A stretch of DNA of 45,270 bases from Hyphomicrobiales bacterium (GTDB lineage: Bacteria > Pseudomonadota > Alphaproteobacteria > Rhizobiales > Beijerinckiaceae): the NCBI GenBank assembly GCA_028290705.1, contig JAQGJH010000072.1:1-45270 (forward strand). The letters are read 5' to 3'. Made by a program: the position numbers and the translations under genes. The stretch's first letter is position 1; each line of letters starts with the position of its first letter. Below are positions 29,674-38,837 of this stretch, piece by piece. A model generated the notes under the pieces. The model had not been told where the DNA came from. It made no database searches and was given only the letters and a program-made list of their open reading frames with translations.

Positions 29674-30068
29674 CTGGGCCTCGCTGAGGGAGTGACGGCG
29701 CTGGCGCCGCTGCTGGCGTCGCGCGGCGTGTTGGTCGGCTCGGACAGGCCGAGCATTTCGAGTTTGCGGCCGATCGTGTCCACCTTCGGCGGCTGGTCGG
29801 GCAGTTGCGCGGCGCTGCGAACGATCTGGTCCGTGCCGAGCGGCTTGAGATCCAGATGCTTGTCGGCGAGCGCCTGCAGCCGCTCCGGCCGCGTCAGATA
29901 GGCCCATTCGGCGCGCAGCATGCCGATGCGGTCCTGCTCGCGGTCGATCGCATGCTTCACCTTCACGATCTGCTCGGAGAACAGGATCGTCTCGTACTTG
30001 ATCGAATAGGCATAGACCGCCGATCCGACCAGCAGCGCGATGGCGAGAACGTTGAGATAGCGCAGCAT
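29670..30068 (-). CDS. ftsL: Cell division protein FtsL
   Basis: A small bitopic protein that forms the FtsQLB subcomplex and signals to FtsWI. 132 residues with a short N-terminus, a membrane segment at about 5-22 (LNVLAIALLVGSAVYAYS), a periplasmic coiled coil (VKVKHAIDREQDRIGMLRAEWAYL, about 36-59), and the segment RPERLQALADKHLDL that is conserved in alphaproteobacterial FtsL. Its sequence is weakly conserved in general, so position between rsmH and ftsI is part of the evidence. The start follows the rsmH stop as TGACATG and the stop overlaps ftsI. Confidence 0.92.
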   Translation of the reverse strand: MLRYLNVLAIALLVGSAVYAYSIKYETILFSEQIVKVKHAIDREQDRIGMLRAEWAYLTRPERLQALADKHLDLKPLGTDQIVRSAAQLPDQPPKVDTIGRKLEMLGLSEPTNTPRDASSGASAVTPSARPR

Positions 30069-30069
30069 G

Positions 30070-31110
30070 TCAGCGACCTCTCGAATGGTTCGCGGGCAGG
30101 CTCGAGAGCGCGCGAACCGCGGGGTCGACGCCCTGCGCAGCCGCGTCCGTGCGGATGGCCGCGCGCAATCGCGCGGAGCGCGCGCGCGGATTGTCGCGCG
30201 TTTCGCGCGGGCCTGCGCCGACGGGTTGCTTGCCTTCGAGCGTGAAGGTCGGGGGTGGCGGCACGGGTTCGCCCGGAAGCAGCCGCGAACGCGCTCGGCC
30301 GCGCCCGGAGCGCAGCGCCAGAAACTGCTTCACGATGCGATCCTCGAGCGAATGGAAACTCACGACCGCGAGCCGCCCGCCCGGCGCCAGAATCCGCTCC
30401 GCGCCAGCCAGCGCCATCACCAGTTCGCCGAGTTCGTCGTTGACCGCGATGCGCAGCCCCTGGAAAGTCCGCGTCGCCGGATGGATCTCGGTGGCCTTCG
30501 ACGGCAGCAGGCGGCCGATCAATTCCGCAAGGTCGCGGGTCGTCGTGAAAGGCTTCGTGTTCCGGTCGTGCACGATCGCCCGCGCGATGCGCCGCGACGC
30601 GCGCTCCTCGCCATAATGGTAGAGAATGTCGGCGATTTCTTCCTCGCTCGCCTCGTTGACGATGTTGGCGGCGCTGCGGCCCGCCTGCTCCATGCGCATG
30701 TCGAGCGGCCCTTCGAACCGGAAGGAGAATCCCCGCGCCGCCTGGTCGAGTTGCATGGACGACACGCCGATGTCGAAAGTTGCGCCATCGAAGCGGCGCA
30801 GGCCCAGACGCTCGGCGACATCCGCGCAGGTGCTGAACCGCGCCCTCTCGAGCATCAACCGGCCGCGATATTTGGCGACGAGTTCCTGCCCCGCCGCGAT
30901 CGCATCCGGATCGCGGTCGAGCGCGAGGACGCGCGTACCGGGAGTTTCGAGAATCGCCTGAGTATAGCCGCCGGCCCCGAAGGTGCCGTCGAGATAGAGG
31001 CCGCCTTCGCGCACCGCGAGGGCTTTCAGCACCTCATCGAGGAGCACGGGAATGTGCCGGGCCGGTCCGCCTGCGGCGAGAGTTTCCTGCCCGCCGCGGC
31101 CCCGCTTCAT
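30070..31110 (-). CDS. rsmH: 16S rRNA (cytosine-1402-N4) methyltransferase RsmH (MraW)
   Basis: Methylates N4 of C1402 in the ribosomal P site with SAM. 346 residues. Family motifs: [13 protein letters not shown], the SAM-binding [58 protein letters not shown], and [15 protein letters not shown]. The ATG at 31110 overlaps the mraZ stop (ATGA). The frame continues upstream through mraZ to 31764, which I ignore. The enzyme acts on ribosomes but is genetically tied to the division cluster in most bacteria. Confidence 0.97.
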   Translation of the reverse strand: MKRGRGGQETLAAGGPARHIPVLLDEVLKALAVREGGLYLDGTFGAGGYTQAILETPGTRVLALDRDPDAIAAGQELVAKYRGRLMLERARFSTCADVAERLGLRRFDGATFDIGVSSMQLDQAARGFSFRFEGPLDMRMEQAGRSAANIVNEASEEEIADILYHYGEERASRRIARAIVHDRNTKPFTTTRDLAELIGRLLPSKATEIHPATRTFQGLRIAVNDELGELVMALAGAERILAPGGRLAVVSFHSLEDRIVKQFLALRSGRGRARSRLLPGEPVPPPPTFTLEGKQPVGAGPRETRDNPRARSARLRAAIRTDAAAQGVDPAVRALSSLPANHSRGR

Positions 31111-31595
31111 TTCCGTGCTCCTTGAGGACGCGGCGGATCCGCTGCCGCGTGCCGGGAACTGAGCTCTTTCCGCAGGTCGCGCACCCGGTCTCTGGCCTCG
31201 TCCAGATGCGCACGGAAGCGGCTCGGCTCCCAGATTTGAAACTTGTGACCCTGACCCACGAAGGTCACCTCGGTGGTGACGCCCGCGTAGGCCTTTACGC
31301 TGTCCGTTAGGACGACCCGGCCCTCCGAGTCCACCTTCAGGATTTCGCTCGTGCCCAACAGGGCCGTCGAGAACAGGTCGCGCTCCTCCGAATAGGGCGA
31401 GAGCGTATCGAGCAGTCCGTCGATCTCCTTCAGCAGCGCATGGCCACCGCAGTCGACCGCCTGCGCATCGAGCGAGGGATGGACGTAGAGACCTTCGAAT
31501 CCGTCGCGCGCCAGCACCGCTCGAAACGTGGCCGGGATCGAAACCCGGCCCTTCGCATCGAGCCGGTTGGTGTAGTGCGAGACGAAGCGGTCCAA
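31107..31595 (-). CDS. mraZ: Transcriptional regulator MraZ
   Basis: A DNA-binding protein of the AbrB/MraZ fold that forms rings and, in E. coli, represses its own dcw operon through TGGG-type repeats. Two MraZ half-domains are visible: [21 protein letters not shown] at the N-terminus and [20 protein letters not shown] near residue 80, each with the D-x-GR motif. I choose the TTG at 31595, giving 162 residues that begin with the usual DRF-S sequence. An ATG at 31655 would add 20 residues not typical of the family, but cannot be excluded. The promoter and four candidate MraZ boxes lie at 31744-31783. Confidence 0.93.
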   Translation of the reverse strand: MDRFVSHYTNRLDAKGRVSIPATFRAVLARDGFEGLYVHPSLDAQAVDCGGHALLKEIDGLLDTLSPYSEERDLFSTALLGTSEILKVDSEGRVVLTDSVKAYAGVTTEVTFVGQGHKFQIWEPSRFRAHLDEARDRVRDLRKELSSRHAAADPPRPQGARK

Positions 31596-31743
31596 GACGC
31601 CATTCCAACGCCCGATCCTCGAGAGTGAACTCGCGAACCAGGCCGCAACACGCATCCCCTTCGACGCCAGAACACGCGCCCTCTCCGGCTTGCGAAATTG
31701 CTTCGCGCCTCGAAGACAACGCTGACGGAACTGGAACTCCGAA

Positions 31744-31783
31744 CGGGATGATTTGGGATAGCATGGGCTGGTATGGGCGTCAA
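31744..31783 (+). promoter_or_regulatory. Four tandem MraZ boxes at 10-bp spacing
   Basis: Plus-strand repeats start with CGGG at 31744 and TGGG at 31754, 31764 and 31774, exactly 10 bp apart (CGGGATGATT, TGGGATAGCA, TGGGCTGGTA, TGGGCGTCAA). MraZ of E. coli is known to bind TGGG-type direct repeats separated so that the period is 10 bp. The array covers the predicted mraZ promoter, as expected for autoregulation. Relative to mraZ transcription the boxes read on the opposite strand. Confidence 0.75.
31755..31783 (-). promoter_or_regulatory. Predicted sigma70-type promoter of mraZ and the dcw operon
   Basis: On the minus strand TTGACG (31778-31783) is a good -35 element, followed by exactly 17 bases and TATCCC (31755-31760) as a -10 element. 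The -35 is strong and the -10 poor. Transcription would begin near 31748, giving a leader of about 150 bases to the TTG start of mraZ. Both elements are embedded in the MraZ-box array, so bound MraZ would block polymerase. Confidence 0.55.
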
Positions 31784-31910
31784 CGGAACGGATGAGTCAC
31801 GACGGGACAGTTCGACGATCGCGTTCATTAGCTCTCGTTAACATTAACGAAGTCTTATTCCGCTTGATCCGCCTCAATGTCAGGCCTGCTCAGACGCGAC
31901 GCGGGAGCAG

Positions 31911-31937
31911 TTGCATCACAGGCAAATCACGTATAAA
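31911..31937 (+). promoter_or_regulatory. Possible promoter of the sahR-metF-metH operon
   Basis: TTGCAT (31911-31916) and TATAAA (31932-31937) could serve as -35 and -10 elements, with a short 15-base spacer. The -10 is the first half of the SahR-like palindrome, which fits repression by occlusion. The spacing is below the optimum, so the call is moderate. Confidence 0.4.
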
Positions 31938-31949
31938 GATATCTTTATA
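31932..31949 (+). promoter_or_regulatory. SahR-type operator (18-bp perfect palindrome)
   Basis: TATAAAGATATCTTTATA is a perfect inverted repeat centred at 31940/31941. It closely resembles the AT-rich palindrome reported for SahR, the ArsR-family regulator of the S-adenosylmethionine cycle in proteobacteria; I am recalling the consensus, not searching it. Its AT content stands out sharply in this GC-rich chromosome. It lies 36 bases before the regulator start and overlaps the likely -10 element. Confidence 0.72.
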
Positions 31950-31985
31950 TCTACAATGATACCGAGTGATCAGGATTCCTTGCGC

Positions 31986-32984
31986 ATGACCCAGGCACCC
32001 CTCTCCCAGCTCATCGCCGCTCTCGAGGCGGCTGGCGAGATCACCCGGCTCCGCCTGCTGGCACTGCTTTCGGAGGCCGAACTCACCGTGACCGAACTCG
32101 TCACCATTTTGGGCCAGTCGCAGCCGCGCATCTCGCGGCACCTCAAGCTGCTGGTCGAGGCCGGCCTGATCGAACGTCACCGCGAGGGCGCCTGGGCCTT
32201 TTTCAGACTGGCGGATCGCGGCGCCTCCGCCGAGATCGCAGGTGAAATCGTCGGGCGCATCGACCCCGCCGATCCCCTTCTGGCGGCCGATCACGGCAGG
32301 CTCTCGGAGGTGCGGCGCGCACGCGCCGAACAGGCGGCCCGCTATTTCGCCGAACAGGCGACCCATTGGGATCGCATCCGCTCCCTGCATGTTCCGGAAG
32401 AGCTCGTGGAAGCGGCCGTCCGCGAAATCGTCGGAGACCGCCCGCTTCACGCCGTGCTCGATCTCGGCACCGGCACGGGCCGCATGCTCGAACTCATCGC
32501 GCCACACGCGACCCGCGCGGTCGGCGTCGACCAGAGCCCCGCCATGCTCAACGTGGCGCGCAGCCGCATCGATCATTCGGGCCTGCGCAACGTGCAATTG
32601 CGCCAGGGCGACATCTACGCCCTGCCCGTCGAACGCGACGGCTATGACCTCGTCGTCATGCATCAGGTGCTGCACTATCTCGACGATCCCGCGCGCGCCT
32701 TGCGCGAGGCCGCCCGCACGTTGCGTCCGCAGGGCCGCCTGGTGATCATCGACTTCGCCCCGCATACGCACGAATTTCTCCGTGAGCAGCATGCGCATCG
32801 CCGCCTGGGATTCGCTCCCGATGAGGTTGGCGCGTTGCTGCGCGACTGCGGTCTCCAGGTCGAGTTGCAGCGCGACCTGACCCCCGCCGACCGCCGCGAC
32901 AAGCTGACGGTCTCGCTCTGGGTCGGGCGCGATCAGCGCATGACATCGGATCTCCTGCCCATGACGCATCGCGAGGTGGCGTGA
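31986..32984 (+). CDS. sahR: ArsR-family regulator fused to a SAM-dependent methyltransferase domain (SahR-like)
   Basis: A 332-residue two-domain protein. Residues 1-90 form an ArsR winged helix: TRLRLLALLSEAELTVTELVTILGQSQPRISRHLKLLVEAG in outline, with the recognition helix around SQPRISRHL. Residues about 110-320 form a class I methyltransferase with motif I VLDLGTGTGRMLELI, the acidic GVDQSPAML, and DLVVMHQVLHYLDD. In characterised relatives this domain is thought to sense SAM or S-adenosylhomocysteine rather than methylate. The start at 31986 leaves room for the operator and has AGGA about 10 bases upstream; the ATG at 31956 is only 6 bases from the palindrome and is less likely. Its stop overlaps the metF start (TGATG), so control of methionine synthesis is the natural inference. 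Confidence 0.85.
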   Translation: MTQAPLSQLIAALEAAGEITRLRLLALLSEAELTVTELVTILGQSQPRISRHLKLLVEAGLIERHREGAWAFFRLADRGASAEIAGEIVGRIDPADPLLAADHGRLSEVRRARAEQAARYFAEQATHWDRIRSLHVPEELVEAAVREIVGDRPLHAVLDLGTGTGRMLELIAPHATRAVGVDQSPAMLNVARSRIDHSGLRNVQLRQGDIYALPVERDGYDLVVMHQVLHYLDDPARALREAARTLRPQGRLVIIDFAPHTHEFLREQHAHRRLGFAPDEVGALLRDCGLQVELQRDLTPADRRDKLTVSLWVGRDQRMTSDLLPMTHREVA

Positions 32985-33886
32985 TGAATTCCGCCGAACG
33001 TCCCAGCCGCAACGGACAGCCCCGCATCCGCGTCTCCTTCGAGTTCTTCCCGCCGAAGACGCCCGAAATGGAGACGAGCCTGTGGGAGTGCATCGATCGC
33101 CTTGCGCCGCTTTCGCCCAGCTTCGTCTCCGTGACCTACGGCGCCGGCGGATCGACGCGCGAGCGCACGCACAACACCGTCGCGCGGCTCGCCGCGGAAA
33201 CGCTGCTGAAACCCGCGGCTCACCTGACCTGCGTGGCCGCCACGCGCGATGAAGTGGACGACGTGATCCGCGCTTACGGCCGCGCGGGCGTTCGGCACAT
33301 CGTGGCCCTTCGGGGCGATCCGCAGGACGGGCTCGGCACGGCCTATCGTGCGCATCCCGGCGGCTATGATACGTCGACAGCGCTCGTCGCCGGCATCCGC
33401 AAGCTCGGCGACTTCGAAGTCTCGGTGTCGGCCTATCCTGAAAAGCACCCGGAAAGCCGCAGTCTGGACGACGATATCGACGTGCTCGCCGCCAAGGTTG
33501 ATGCCGGCGCGACCCGCGCCATCACCCAGTTCTTCTTCGAGAACGACAGCTATCTGCGCTACGTCGACCGGGTTCGCGCGCGCGGCATCGACATCCCGAT
33601 CGTGCCGGGCATCGTGCCGGTGCAGAACTTCAAGCAGACGGCGAATTTCGCGAGGCGCACCGGCGCCAGCGTGCCGCAATGGCTGGCCGATCGCTTCGAA
33701 GGACTGGAAGACGATCCAGCCACGCGCCGCCTCATCGCCGCCGCGGTGGCGGCCGAACAGGTTCTCGACCTCGTCGATCACGGCGTCGAGGATTTTCATT
33801 TCTACACGATGAACCGGGCGGATCTCGTTTACGCGATCTGCCATTTGCTGGGCCTGCGCCCACGCCAGCATGCCGACGCCGCCTGA
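32984..33886 (+). CDS. metF: Methylenetetrahydrofolate reductase MetF
   Basis: Reduces 5,10-methylene-THF to 5-methyl-THF with FAD and NAD(P)H, supplying the methyl donor for MetH. 300 residues forming a TIM barrel. Family motifs: VSFEFFPPKTPEMETSL, FVSVTYGAGGSTRERT, HLTCVAATRDEV, IVALRGDPQDG, and FFENDSYLRYVDR with PIVPGIVP. The ATG at 32984 shares a base with the regulator stop (TGATG); a GTG one codon earlier is possible. It is followed 21 bases later by metH, so the three genes form a methionine-cycle operon. Confidence 0.97.
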   Translation: MNSAERPSRNGQPRIRVSFEFFPPKTPEMETSLWECIDRLAPLSPSFVSVTYGAGGSTRERTHNTVARLAAETLLKPAAHLTCVAATRDEVDDVIRAYGRAGVRHIVALRGDPQDGLGTAYRAHPGGYDTSTALVAGIRKLGDFEVSVSAYPEKHPESRSLDDDIDVLAAKVDAGATRAITQFFFENDSYLRYVDRVRARGIDIPIVPGIVPVQNFKQTANFARRTGASVPQWLADRFEGLEDDPATRRLIAAAVAAEQVLDLVDHGVEDFHFYTMNRADLVYAICHLLGLRPRQHADAA

Positions 33887-33907
33887 CATTTTTGAAAGCG
33901 CATTGAG

Positions 33908-36900
33908 ATGAACACGAAACGCCCGCGCGCCGACGGCGCCGAAATCCGGTCCGCCCTGACGGCTCTCGCCAGGGAGCGCATCCTGTTGCTGGACGGCGCC
34001 ATGGGCACGATGATCCAGGACCGCCGCTTCACCGAGACGGAATTCCGTTGTGAGCGCTTCGCCGACTGGCCGAGCGACCTGCGCGGCAACAACGACCTGC
34101 TGATCCTGACGCAGCCGGAAGCGATCCGCGACATCCACCTCGCCTATTTCCTGTCGGGCGCGGACATCTGCGAGACCAACACCTTCTCGTCGACGACCAT
34201 CGCGCAGGCCGATTACGGCCTGGAATCCTACGCGGCAGAGCTGAACCGCGAGGGCGCGCGGCTGGCGCGGGAAGCGGCCGATCTCGCTGAGCAAAAGGAT
34301 GGCCGCCGCCGCTTCGTCGCAGGCGCGCTGGGGCCGACCAACCGCACCGCCTCGATCTCTCCCGACGTCAACGATCCGGGTTTCCGCGCCGTCAGCTTCG
34401 ACGACCTGCGCAAAGCCTATGGCGAGGCGGCTGAGGCGCTGATCGAAGGCGGAGCCGACCTGCTGCTCATCGAGACGATCTTCGACACGCTCAACGCCAA
34501 GGCGGCGCTGGCCGGCATCGAGGACGCATTCGTCGCCACCGGATCGCGTCTGCCCATCATGATCTCGGGCACCATCACGGATCTCTCGGGCCGCACGCTG
34601 TCGGGCCAGACCACTGCGGCTTTCTGGATCTCGCTGCGGCACGCGAAGCCCTTCGCCATCGGGCTGAATTGCGCCCTGGGCGCGCGCGAGATGCGCCAGC
34701 ACGTCGCCGAATTGTCGCGTCTGGCCGACACTCTCGTCATGGCCTACCCCAATGCCGGCCTGCCCAATGAATTCGGCCTCTACGACGAGAGCCCGGAATA
34801 TATGGCTTCCCTTGTGGGCGAATTCGCCGATGCGGGTCTGGTCAACATCCTGGGCGGATGCTGCGGAACGACACCGCACCACATCCACGCCATCGCCGAG
34901 CGGGTGAAGGCGGTCGCTCCGCGCGAGATCGCGACCGTCGAACCCATGTTGAGATTGTCCGGCCTCGAGCCCTTCGCGCTGACGCCCGACATCCGCTTCG
35001 TCAACGTCGGCGAACGCACCAACGTCACGGGTTCGGCCCGCTTCCGCAAGCTCATCAAGAATGGCGAATTCGCTGCCGCGCTCGACGTCGCGCGCGATCA
35101 GGTCGCCAACGGCGCGCAGATCATCGACGTCAACATGGACGAAGGCCTGCTCGATTCCGAAAAGGCCATGGTCGACTTCCTCAACCTCGTGGCGGCCGAA
35201 CCCGACATCGCGCGGGTGCCCGTGATGGTCGATTCCTCCAAGTTCAACGTCATCGAGGCGGGCCTGAAATGCCTGCAGGGCAAAGCCGTGGTGAACTCGA
35301 TCTCGCTCAAGGAGGGCGAGGAAAAGTTCAAGGCCGAGGCCCGGACCGTGCGCCTCTACGGCGCCGCCGTCGTGGTCATGGCCTTCGACGAGAAGGGCCA
35401 GGCGGACACGATGGAGCGCAAGGTCTCGATCTGCGCGCGCGCCTACAAGATCCTCACAGAGGACGTCGGCTTTCCCCCCGAGGACATCATCTTCGATCCG
35501 AACGTCTTCGCGGTCGCGACCGGCATCGAGGAACACGACAATTACGGCGTCGACTTCATCGAGGCGACACGCCAGATTCGCGCCACCCTGCCGCACGTGC
35601 ACATTTCCGGCGGCGTGTCGAACCTGTCCTTCTCGTTCCGCGGCAACGAACTCGTCCGCGAGGCCATGCATTCGGTCTTCCTGTACCACGCCATTCAGGC
35701 TGGCATGGACATGGGCATCGTCAATGCCGGCCAGCTCTCGGTCTATGAGAAGATCGACCAGGAACTGCGCGAGGCCTGCGAGGACGTAGTGCTCAATCGC
35801 CGCCGCGACGGCACCGAGCGGCTTCTCGAAATCGCCGAAAAATTCAAGGGTCAGGGCGGCGAGATCAAGCTCAAGGATCTCGCCTGGCGCGACCAGCCGG
35901 TGGAGAAGCGGCTGGAGCACGCGCTCGTCAATGGCGTCACCGAATTCGTCGACGTCGACGTCGAGGAAGCGCGGCTGCAATCCAAGCGCCCGCTCGACGT
36001 CATCGAAGGTCCGCTGATGGCAGGCATGAACGTCGTCGGCGATCTCTTCGGCGCCGGCAAGATGTTCCTGCCCCAGGTGGTGAAATCGGCGCGCGTCATG
36101 AAGCAGGCCGTCGCCTGGCTCATGCCCTACATGGAAGCCGAAAAGGCGCTGAACGGCGGCGGCGAACGTTCGACGGCCGGCAAGATCCTGATGGCGACCG
36201 TCAAGGGAGACGTCCACGACATCGGCAAGAACATCGTGGGCGTCGTGCTGGCCTGCAACAATTTCGAGGTCATCGACCTGGGCGTCATGGTGCCGGCCGC
36301 CAAGATCCTCGAAACCGCCAGACGCGAGAAGGTCGACGCCATCGGGCTGTCGGGATTGATCACGCCTTCGCTCGATGAAATGTGCTTCGTGGCGGCCGAG
36401 ATGGAACGCGAAGGTTTCGACATGCCGCTGCTGATCGGCGGCGCGACGACGAGCCGCGTCCACACGGCCGTAAAAATCCACCCGAACTACAAGGGCGGCC
36501 AGGCCGTCTATGTCACCGACGCGAGCCGCGCCGTCGGCGTCGTCTCGGCATTGCTGGCCAAGGACGGCAAGGCCAATTACGTCGAGACGATCCGCGCCGA
36601 ATACCGCAAGGTCGCGGATGCACACAAGCGCGCCGAGAACGACAAGATGCGCCTGCCGCTCGCCCGCGCGCGCGCCAATGCGATGAAAATCGACTGGGCG
36701 AATTACGATCCGCCCAAGCCGACCTTCCTCGGCACGCGCGTGTTCGGCACCTATGATGTCGGCGAACTCGTTCCCTACATCGACTGGACGCCCTTCTTCC
36801 AGACCTGGGAGATGAAGGGCCGCTACCCCGCGCTGCTCGAGGACGAGCGCCAGGGCGAAGCCGCGCGGCAATTGTACGAGGACGCGCGGGTCATGCTGAA

Positions 36901-37657
36901 GCGCATCGTCGACGAGCGCTGGTTCCAGCCCAAGGCCGTCATCGGCTTCTGGCCCGCAGGCGCGGAGGGCGACGATATCGCCGTGTTCAAGGGCGAGTCG
37001 CGCAGCGAGACTCTCGCGACGTTTTACACCCTTCGCCAGCAACTGCAGCGGCGCGATGGACGCCCCAATCTCGCGCTCTCCGACTTCGTCGCTCCGGTAT
37101 CGAGCGGCAAGCAGGATTATGTCGGCGCCTTCGTGGTGACGGCCGGACCCGAGGAAGAGAAGATCGCCGACCGGTTCGCCCGCGCCAACGACGACTACGG
37201 GTCCATCATGGTCAAGGCGCTGGCCGACCGCATTGCCGAAGCATTTGCGGAGCGCATGCACGAGCGCGTGCGCCGCGAGTTCTGGGCCTATGCGCCGAAC
37301 GAAACTCTGACCAACGAGCAGCGGATCGACGAATCCTATGCGGGCATTCGGCCGGCTCCCGGCTACCCGGCGCAACCCGACCATACCGAGAAGGAAACGC
37401 TGTTCCGGCTGCTGGAAGCGGAGCGCCGGATCGGCGTGAAGCTCACCGAGAGCTTCGCCATGTGGCCGGGATCGTCCGTGTCGGGCCTCTACATCGCGCA
37501 GCCGGAATCCTATTATTTCGGGGTCGCCAAAGTGGAGCGCGATCAGGTCGAGGATTATGCTGCGCGCAAGGCCATGAGCGTCGCGGAGGTCGAGCGCTGG
37601 CTCGCCCCCATCCTCAACTACAATCCGGCCTCGCTCGCGATGAACGCCGCCGAGTAG
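33908..37657 (+). CDS. metH: Cobalamin-dependent methionine synthase MetH
   Basis: Moves the methyl group of 5-methyl-THF to homocysteine through cobalamin. 1249 residues, a complete four-module enzyme. The homocysteine domain (about 1-345) has the zinc-binding Cys C255, C318 and C319 (in NCALG and [10 protein letters not shown]). The folate domain (about 360-620) has [10 protein letters not shown] and [11 protein letters not shown]. The cobalamin domain (about 650-890) has DVHDIGKN, with H770 as lower axial ligand. The C-terminal SAM-dependent reactivation domain (about 920-1249) includes [12 protein letters not shown]. Nothing is split off, unlike in some alphaproteobacteria where MetH lacks the reactivation module. 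The gap to metF is too short for a cobalamin riboswitch; control probably comes from SahR. Confidence 0.98.
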   Translation: MNTKRPRADGAEIRSALTALARERILLLDGAMGTMIQDRRFTETEFRCERFADWPSDLRGNNDLLILTQPEAIRDIHLAYFLSGADICETNTFSSTTIAQADYGLESYAAELNREGARLAREAADLAEQKDGRRRFVAGALGPTNRTASISPDVNDPGFRAVSFDDLRKAYGEAAEALIEGGADLLLIETIFDTLNAKAALAGIEDAFVATGSRLPIMISGTITDLSGRTLSGQTTAAFWISLRHAKPFAIGLNCALGAREMRQHVAELSRLADTLVMAYPNAGLPNEFGLYDESPEYMASLVGEFADAGLVNILGGCCGTTPHHIHAIAERVKAVAPREIATVEPMLRLSGLEPFALTPDIRFVNVGERTNVTGSARFRKLIKNGEFAAALDVARDQVANGAQIIDVNMDEGLLDSEKAMVDFLNLVAAEPDIARVPVMVDSSKFNVIEAGLKCLQGKAVVNSISLKEGEEKFKAEARTVRLYGAAVVVMAFDEKGQADTMERKVSICARAYKILTEDVGFPPEDIIFDPNVFAVATGIEEHDNYGVDFIEATRQIRATLPHVHISGGVSNLSFSFRGNELVREAMHSVFLYHAIQAGMDMGIVNAGQLSVYEKIDQELREACEDVVLNRRRDGTERLLEIAEKFKGQGGEIKLKDLAWRDQPVEKRLEHALVNGVTEFVDVDVEEARLQSKRPLDVIEGPLMAGMNVVGDLFGAGKMFLPQVVKSARVMKQAVAWLMPYMEAEKALNGGGERSTAGKILMATVKGDVHDIGKNIVGVVLACNNFEVIDLGVMVPAAKILETARREKVDAIGLSGLITPSLDEMCFVAAEMEREGFDMPLLIGGATTSRVHTAVKIHPNYKGGQAVYVTDASRAVGVVSALLAKDGKANYVETIRAEYRKVADAHKRAENDKMRLPLARARANAMKIDWANYDPPKPTFLGTRVFGTYDVGELVPYIDWTPFFQTWEMKGRYPALLEDERQGEAARQLYEDARVMLKRIVDERWFQPKAVIGFWPAGAEGDDIAVFKGESRSETLATFYTLRQQLQRRDGRPNLALSDFVAPVSSGKQDYVGAFVVTAGPEEEKIADRFARANDDYGSIMVKALADRIAEAFAERMHERVRREFWAYAPNETLTNEQRIDESYAGIRPAPGYPAQPDHTEKETLFRLLEAERRIGVKLTESFAMWPGSSVSGLYIAQPESYYFGVAKVERDQVEDYAARKAMSVAEVERWLAPILNYNPASLAMNAAE

Positions 37658-37747
37658 CGGCGTACGCGCGAGACTTGCGTGAAAAGCCCGCGCGTCGGAT
37701 GCTGGCCTGGCACGGAGCGCCAAGCCTCCGGCCAGGGAGGGCTCTCG

Positions 37748-38785
37748 ATGTTTCAACCGCGTTTTGTCGTGCCGGTCTGTTCCGCGCTGCTGGCCTCAGC
37801 TCTCGCGGGTCCGGCCCTGGCCGATCCCGTCGAGGATTTCTACAAGGGCCGCACCGTCACGATGATCATCGGCCTTGGCGAAGGCGGCGGCTACGATCTT
37901 TCGGCGCGCCTCGTGGCCCAGCATCTCGGCCAGTTCATTCCCGGCAAGCCCACGATCGTGCCACGCAACATGCCCGGCGCGGGCAGCATCGCGGCAGCCG
38001 AATATGTCTACAACGTCGCGCCGCGAGACGGCTCGACACTGGCGATCTTCCAGCCGACGTTCGTGCTCGAAAAGGCCACCGACAGGGCGCGCAAGTTCGA
38101 GTCCGAGAAATACGGCTTCGTCGGCCGCGTCGACCAGTCGGTCCTCGTCGGCCTCGTCTGGAAGGACGCGCCGGCCCGCACCATCGAGGAGATGAAGCAG
38201 CGCGAGATCGTTCTCTCGGCCAATGCTGCCGCGGGCACATCCGCGACGATCCCATGGGCGCTGAACCGGCTCATCGGCACGAAGTTCAAGGTCGTGCTGG
38301 GTTATGGATCGAGCGCCACCATGGGCCTCGCGCTCGAACGTGGGGAAGCGCATGGCATCGGCTCGACGAGCTGGGATTATCTGCAGACCAAGCAGGAATG
38401 GTTCGACGAGAAGAAGATCGACATCCTCTACACCATCGCGCTCGACCGCTTTCGAGACCTGCCCGACGTGCCGACCGTGCTCGAACTCACCGACGTCGAG
38501 AAGGACCGCAACGTCCTGAAGCTCATGGCGAGCACGTCCTCGATCGGTCGCGCCTTTCTGACCACGCCCGAGACGCCGCCCGAGCGCCTGGCCGCCCTGC
38601 GGGCCGCCTTCGACCGCATGGTCAAGGACCCGGCCTTTCTGGCCGACGCGGTCAAACGCAAGCTTGGGGTCGATCCGCTTCCCGGCGCGCAACTCCAGGC
38701 GCTTGTGACCGATGTCGCGACCCAACCCGCGGAAGTCGTCGACGCCATGAAGGCCGCAGTGCTCCCGCCCGGCAGGGAAAAATGA
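37748..38785 (+). CDS. Periplasmic solute-binding protein, tripartite tricarboxylate transporter type (Bug-like)
   Basis: 345 residues with a Sec signal peptide (about 1-25, ending PALA) and a type 2 periplasmic binding fold. The start of the mature part, DFYKGRTVTMIIGLGEGGGYDLSARLVA, and then PRNMPGAGSIAAAEYVY, is the pattern of TctC/Bug proteins that bind carboxylates. The ATG at 37748 follows GGAGGG with good spacing; the frame before it lacks a signal sequence. No TctA or TctB membrane subunit lies in the window, so this is an orphan binding protein and its substrate is unknown. It follows metH after 90 bases; shared regulation is possible but not shown. Confidence 0.85.
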   Translation: MFQPRFVVPVCSALLASALAGPALADPVEDFYKGRTVTMIIGLGEGGGYDLSARLVAQHLGQFIPGKPTIVPRNMPGAGSIAAAEYVYNVAPRDGSTLAIFQPTFVLEKATDRARKFESEKYGFVGRVDQSVLVGLVWKDAPARTIEEMKQREIVLSANAAAGTSATIPWALNRLIGTKFKVVLGYGSSATMGLALERGEAHGIGSTSWDYLQTKQEWFDEKKIDILYTIALDRFRDLPDVPTVLELTDVEKDRNVLKLMASTSSIGRAFLTTPETPPERLAALRAAFDRMVKDPAFLADAVKRKLGVDPLPGAQLQALVTDVATQPAEVVDAMKAAVLPPGREK

Positions 38786-38837
38786 CTCGGGCTCAGGCAT
38801 TCACAATCTGGACACGATTCTCGGCTTTGAACCGGGC

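Noticed and set aside
31744-31783. Short regular repeats as a CRISPR fragment
   Set aside because: The unit is only 10 bp with a 4-base core and sits in a promoter; there are no spacers or cas genes in the window.
31838-31848. TTAAC repeated twice (TTAACATTAAC) as a possible CtrA site
   Set aside because: CtrA sites need TTAA-N7-TTAA; here the repeat period is 6, so spacing does not fit.
33887-33907. Possible cobalamin or SAM riboswitch before metH
   Set aside because: Only 21 bases separate metF and metH, and the leader before the regulator is a palindromic operator, not an aptamer.
32933-37756. A 1607-residue open frame antisense to metF-metH
   Set aside because: It is a codon-phase shadow of a GC-rich gene: it mirrors metH end to end, is rich in His, Asp and Arg, has no recognisable domain, and runs past the real gene ends.
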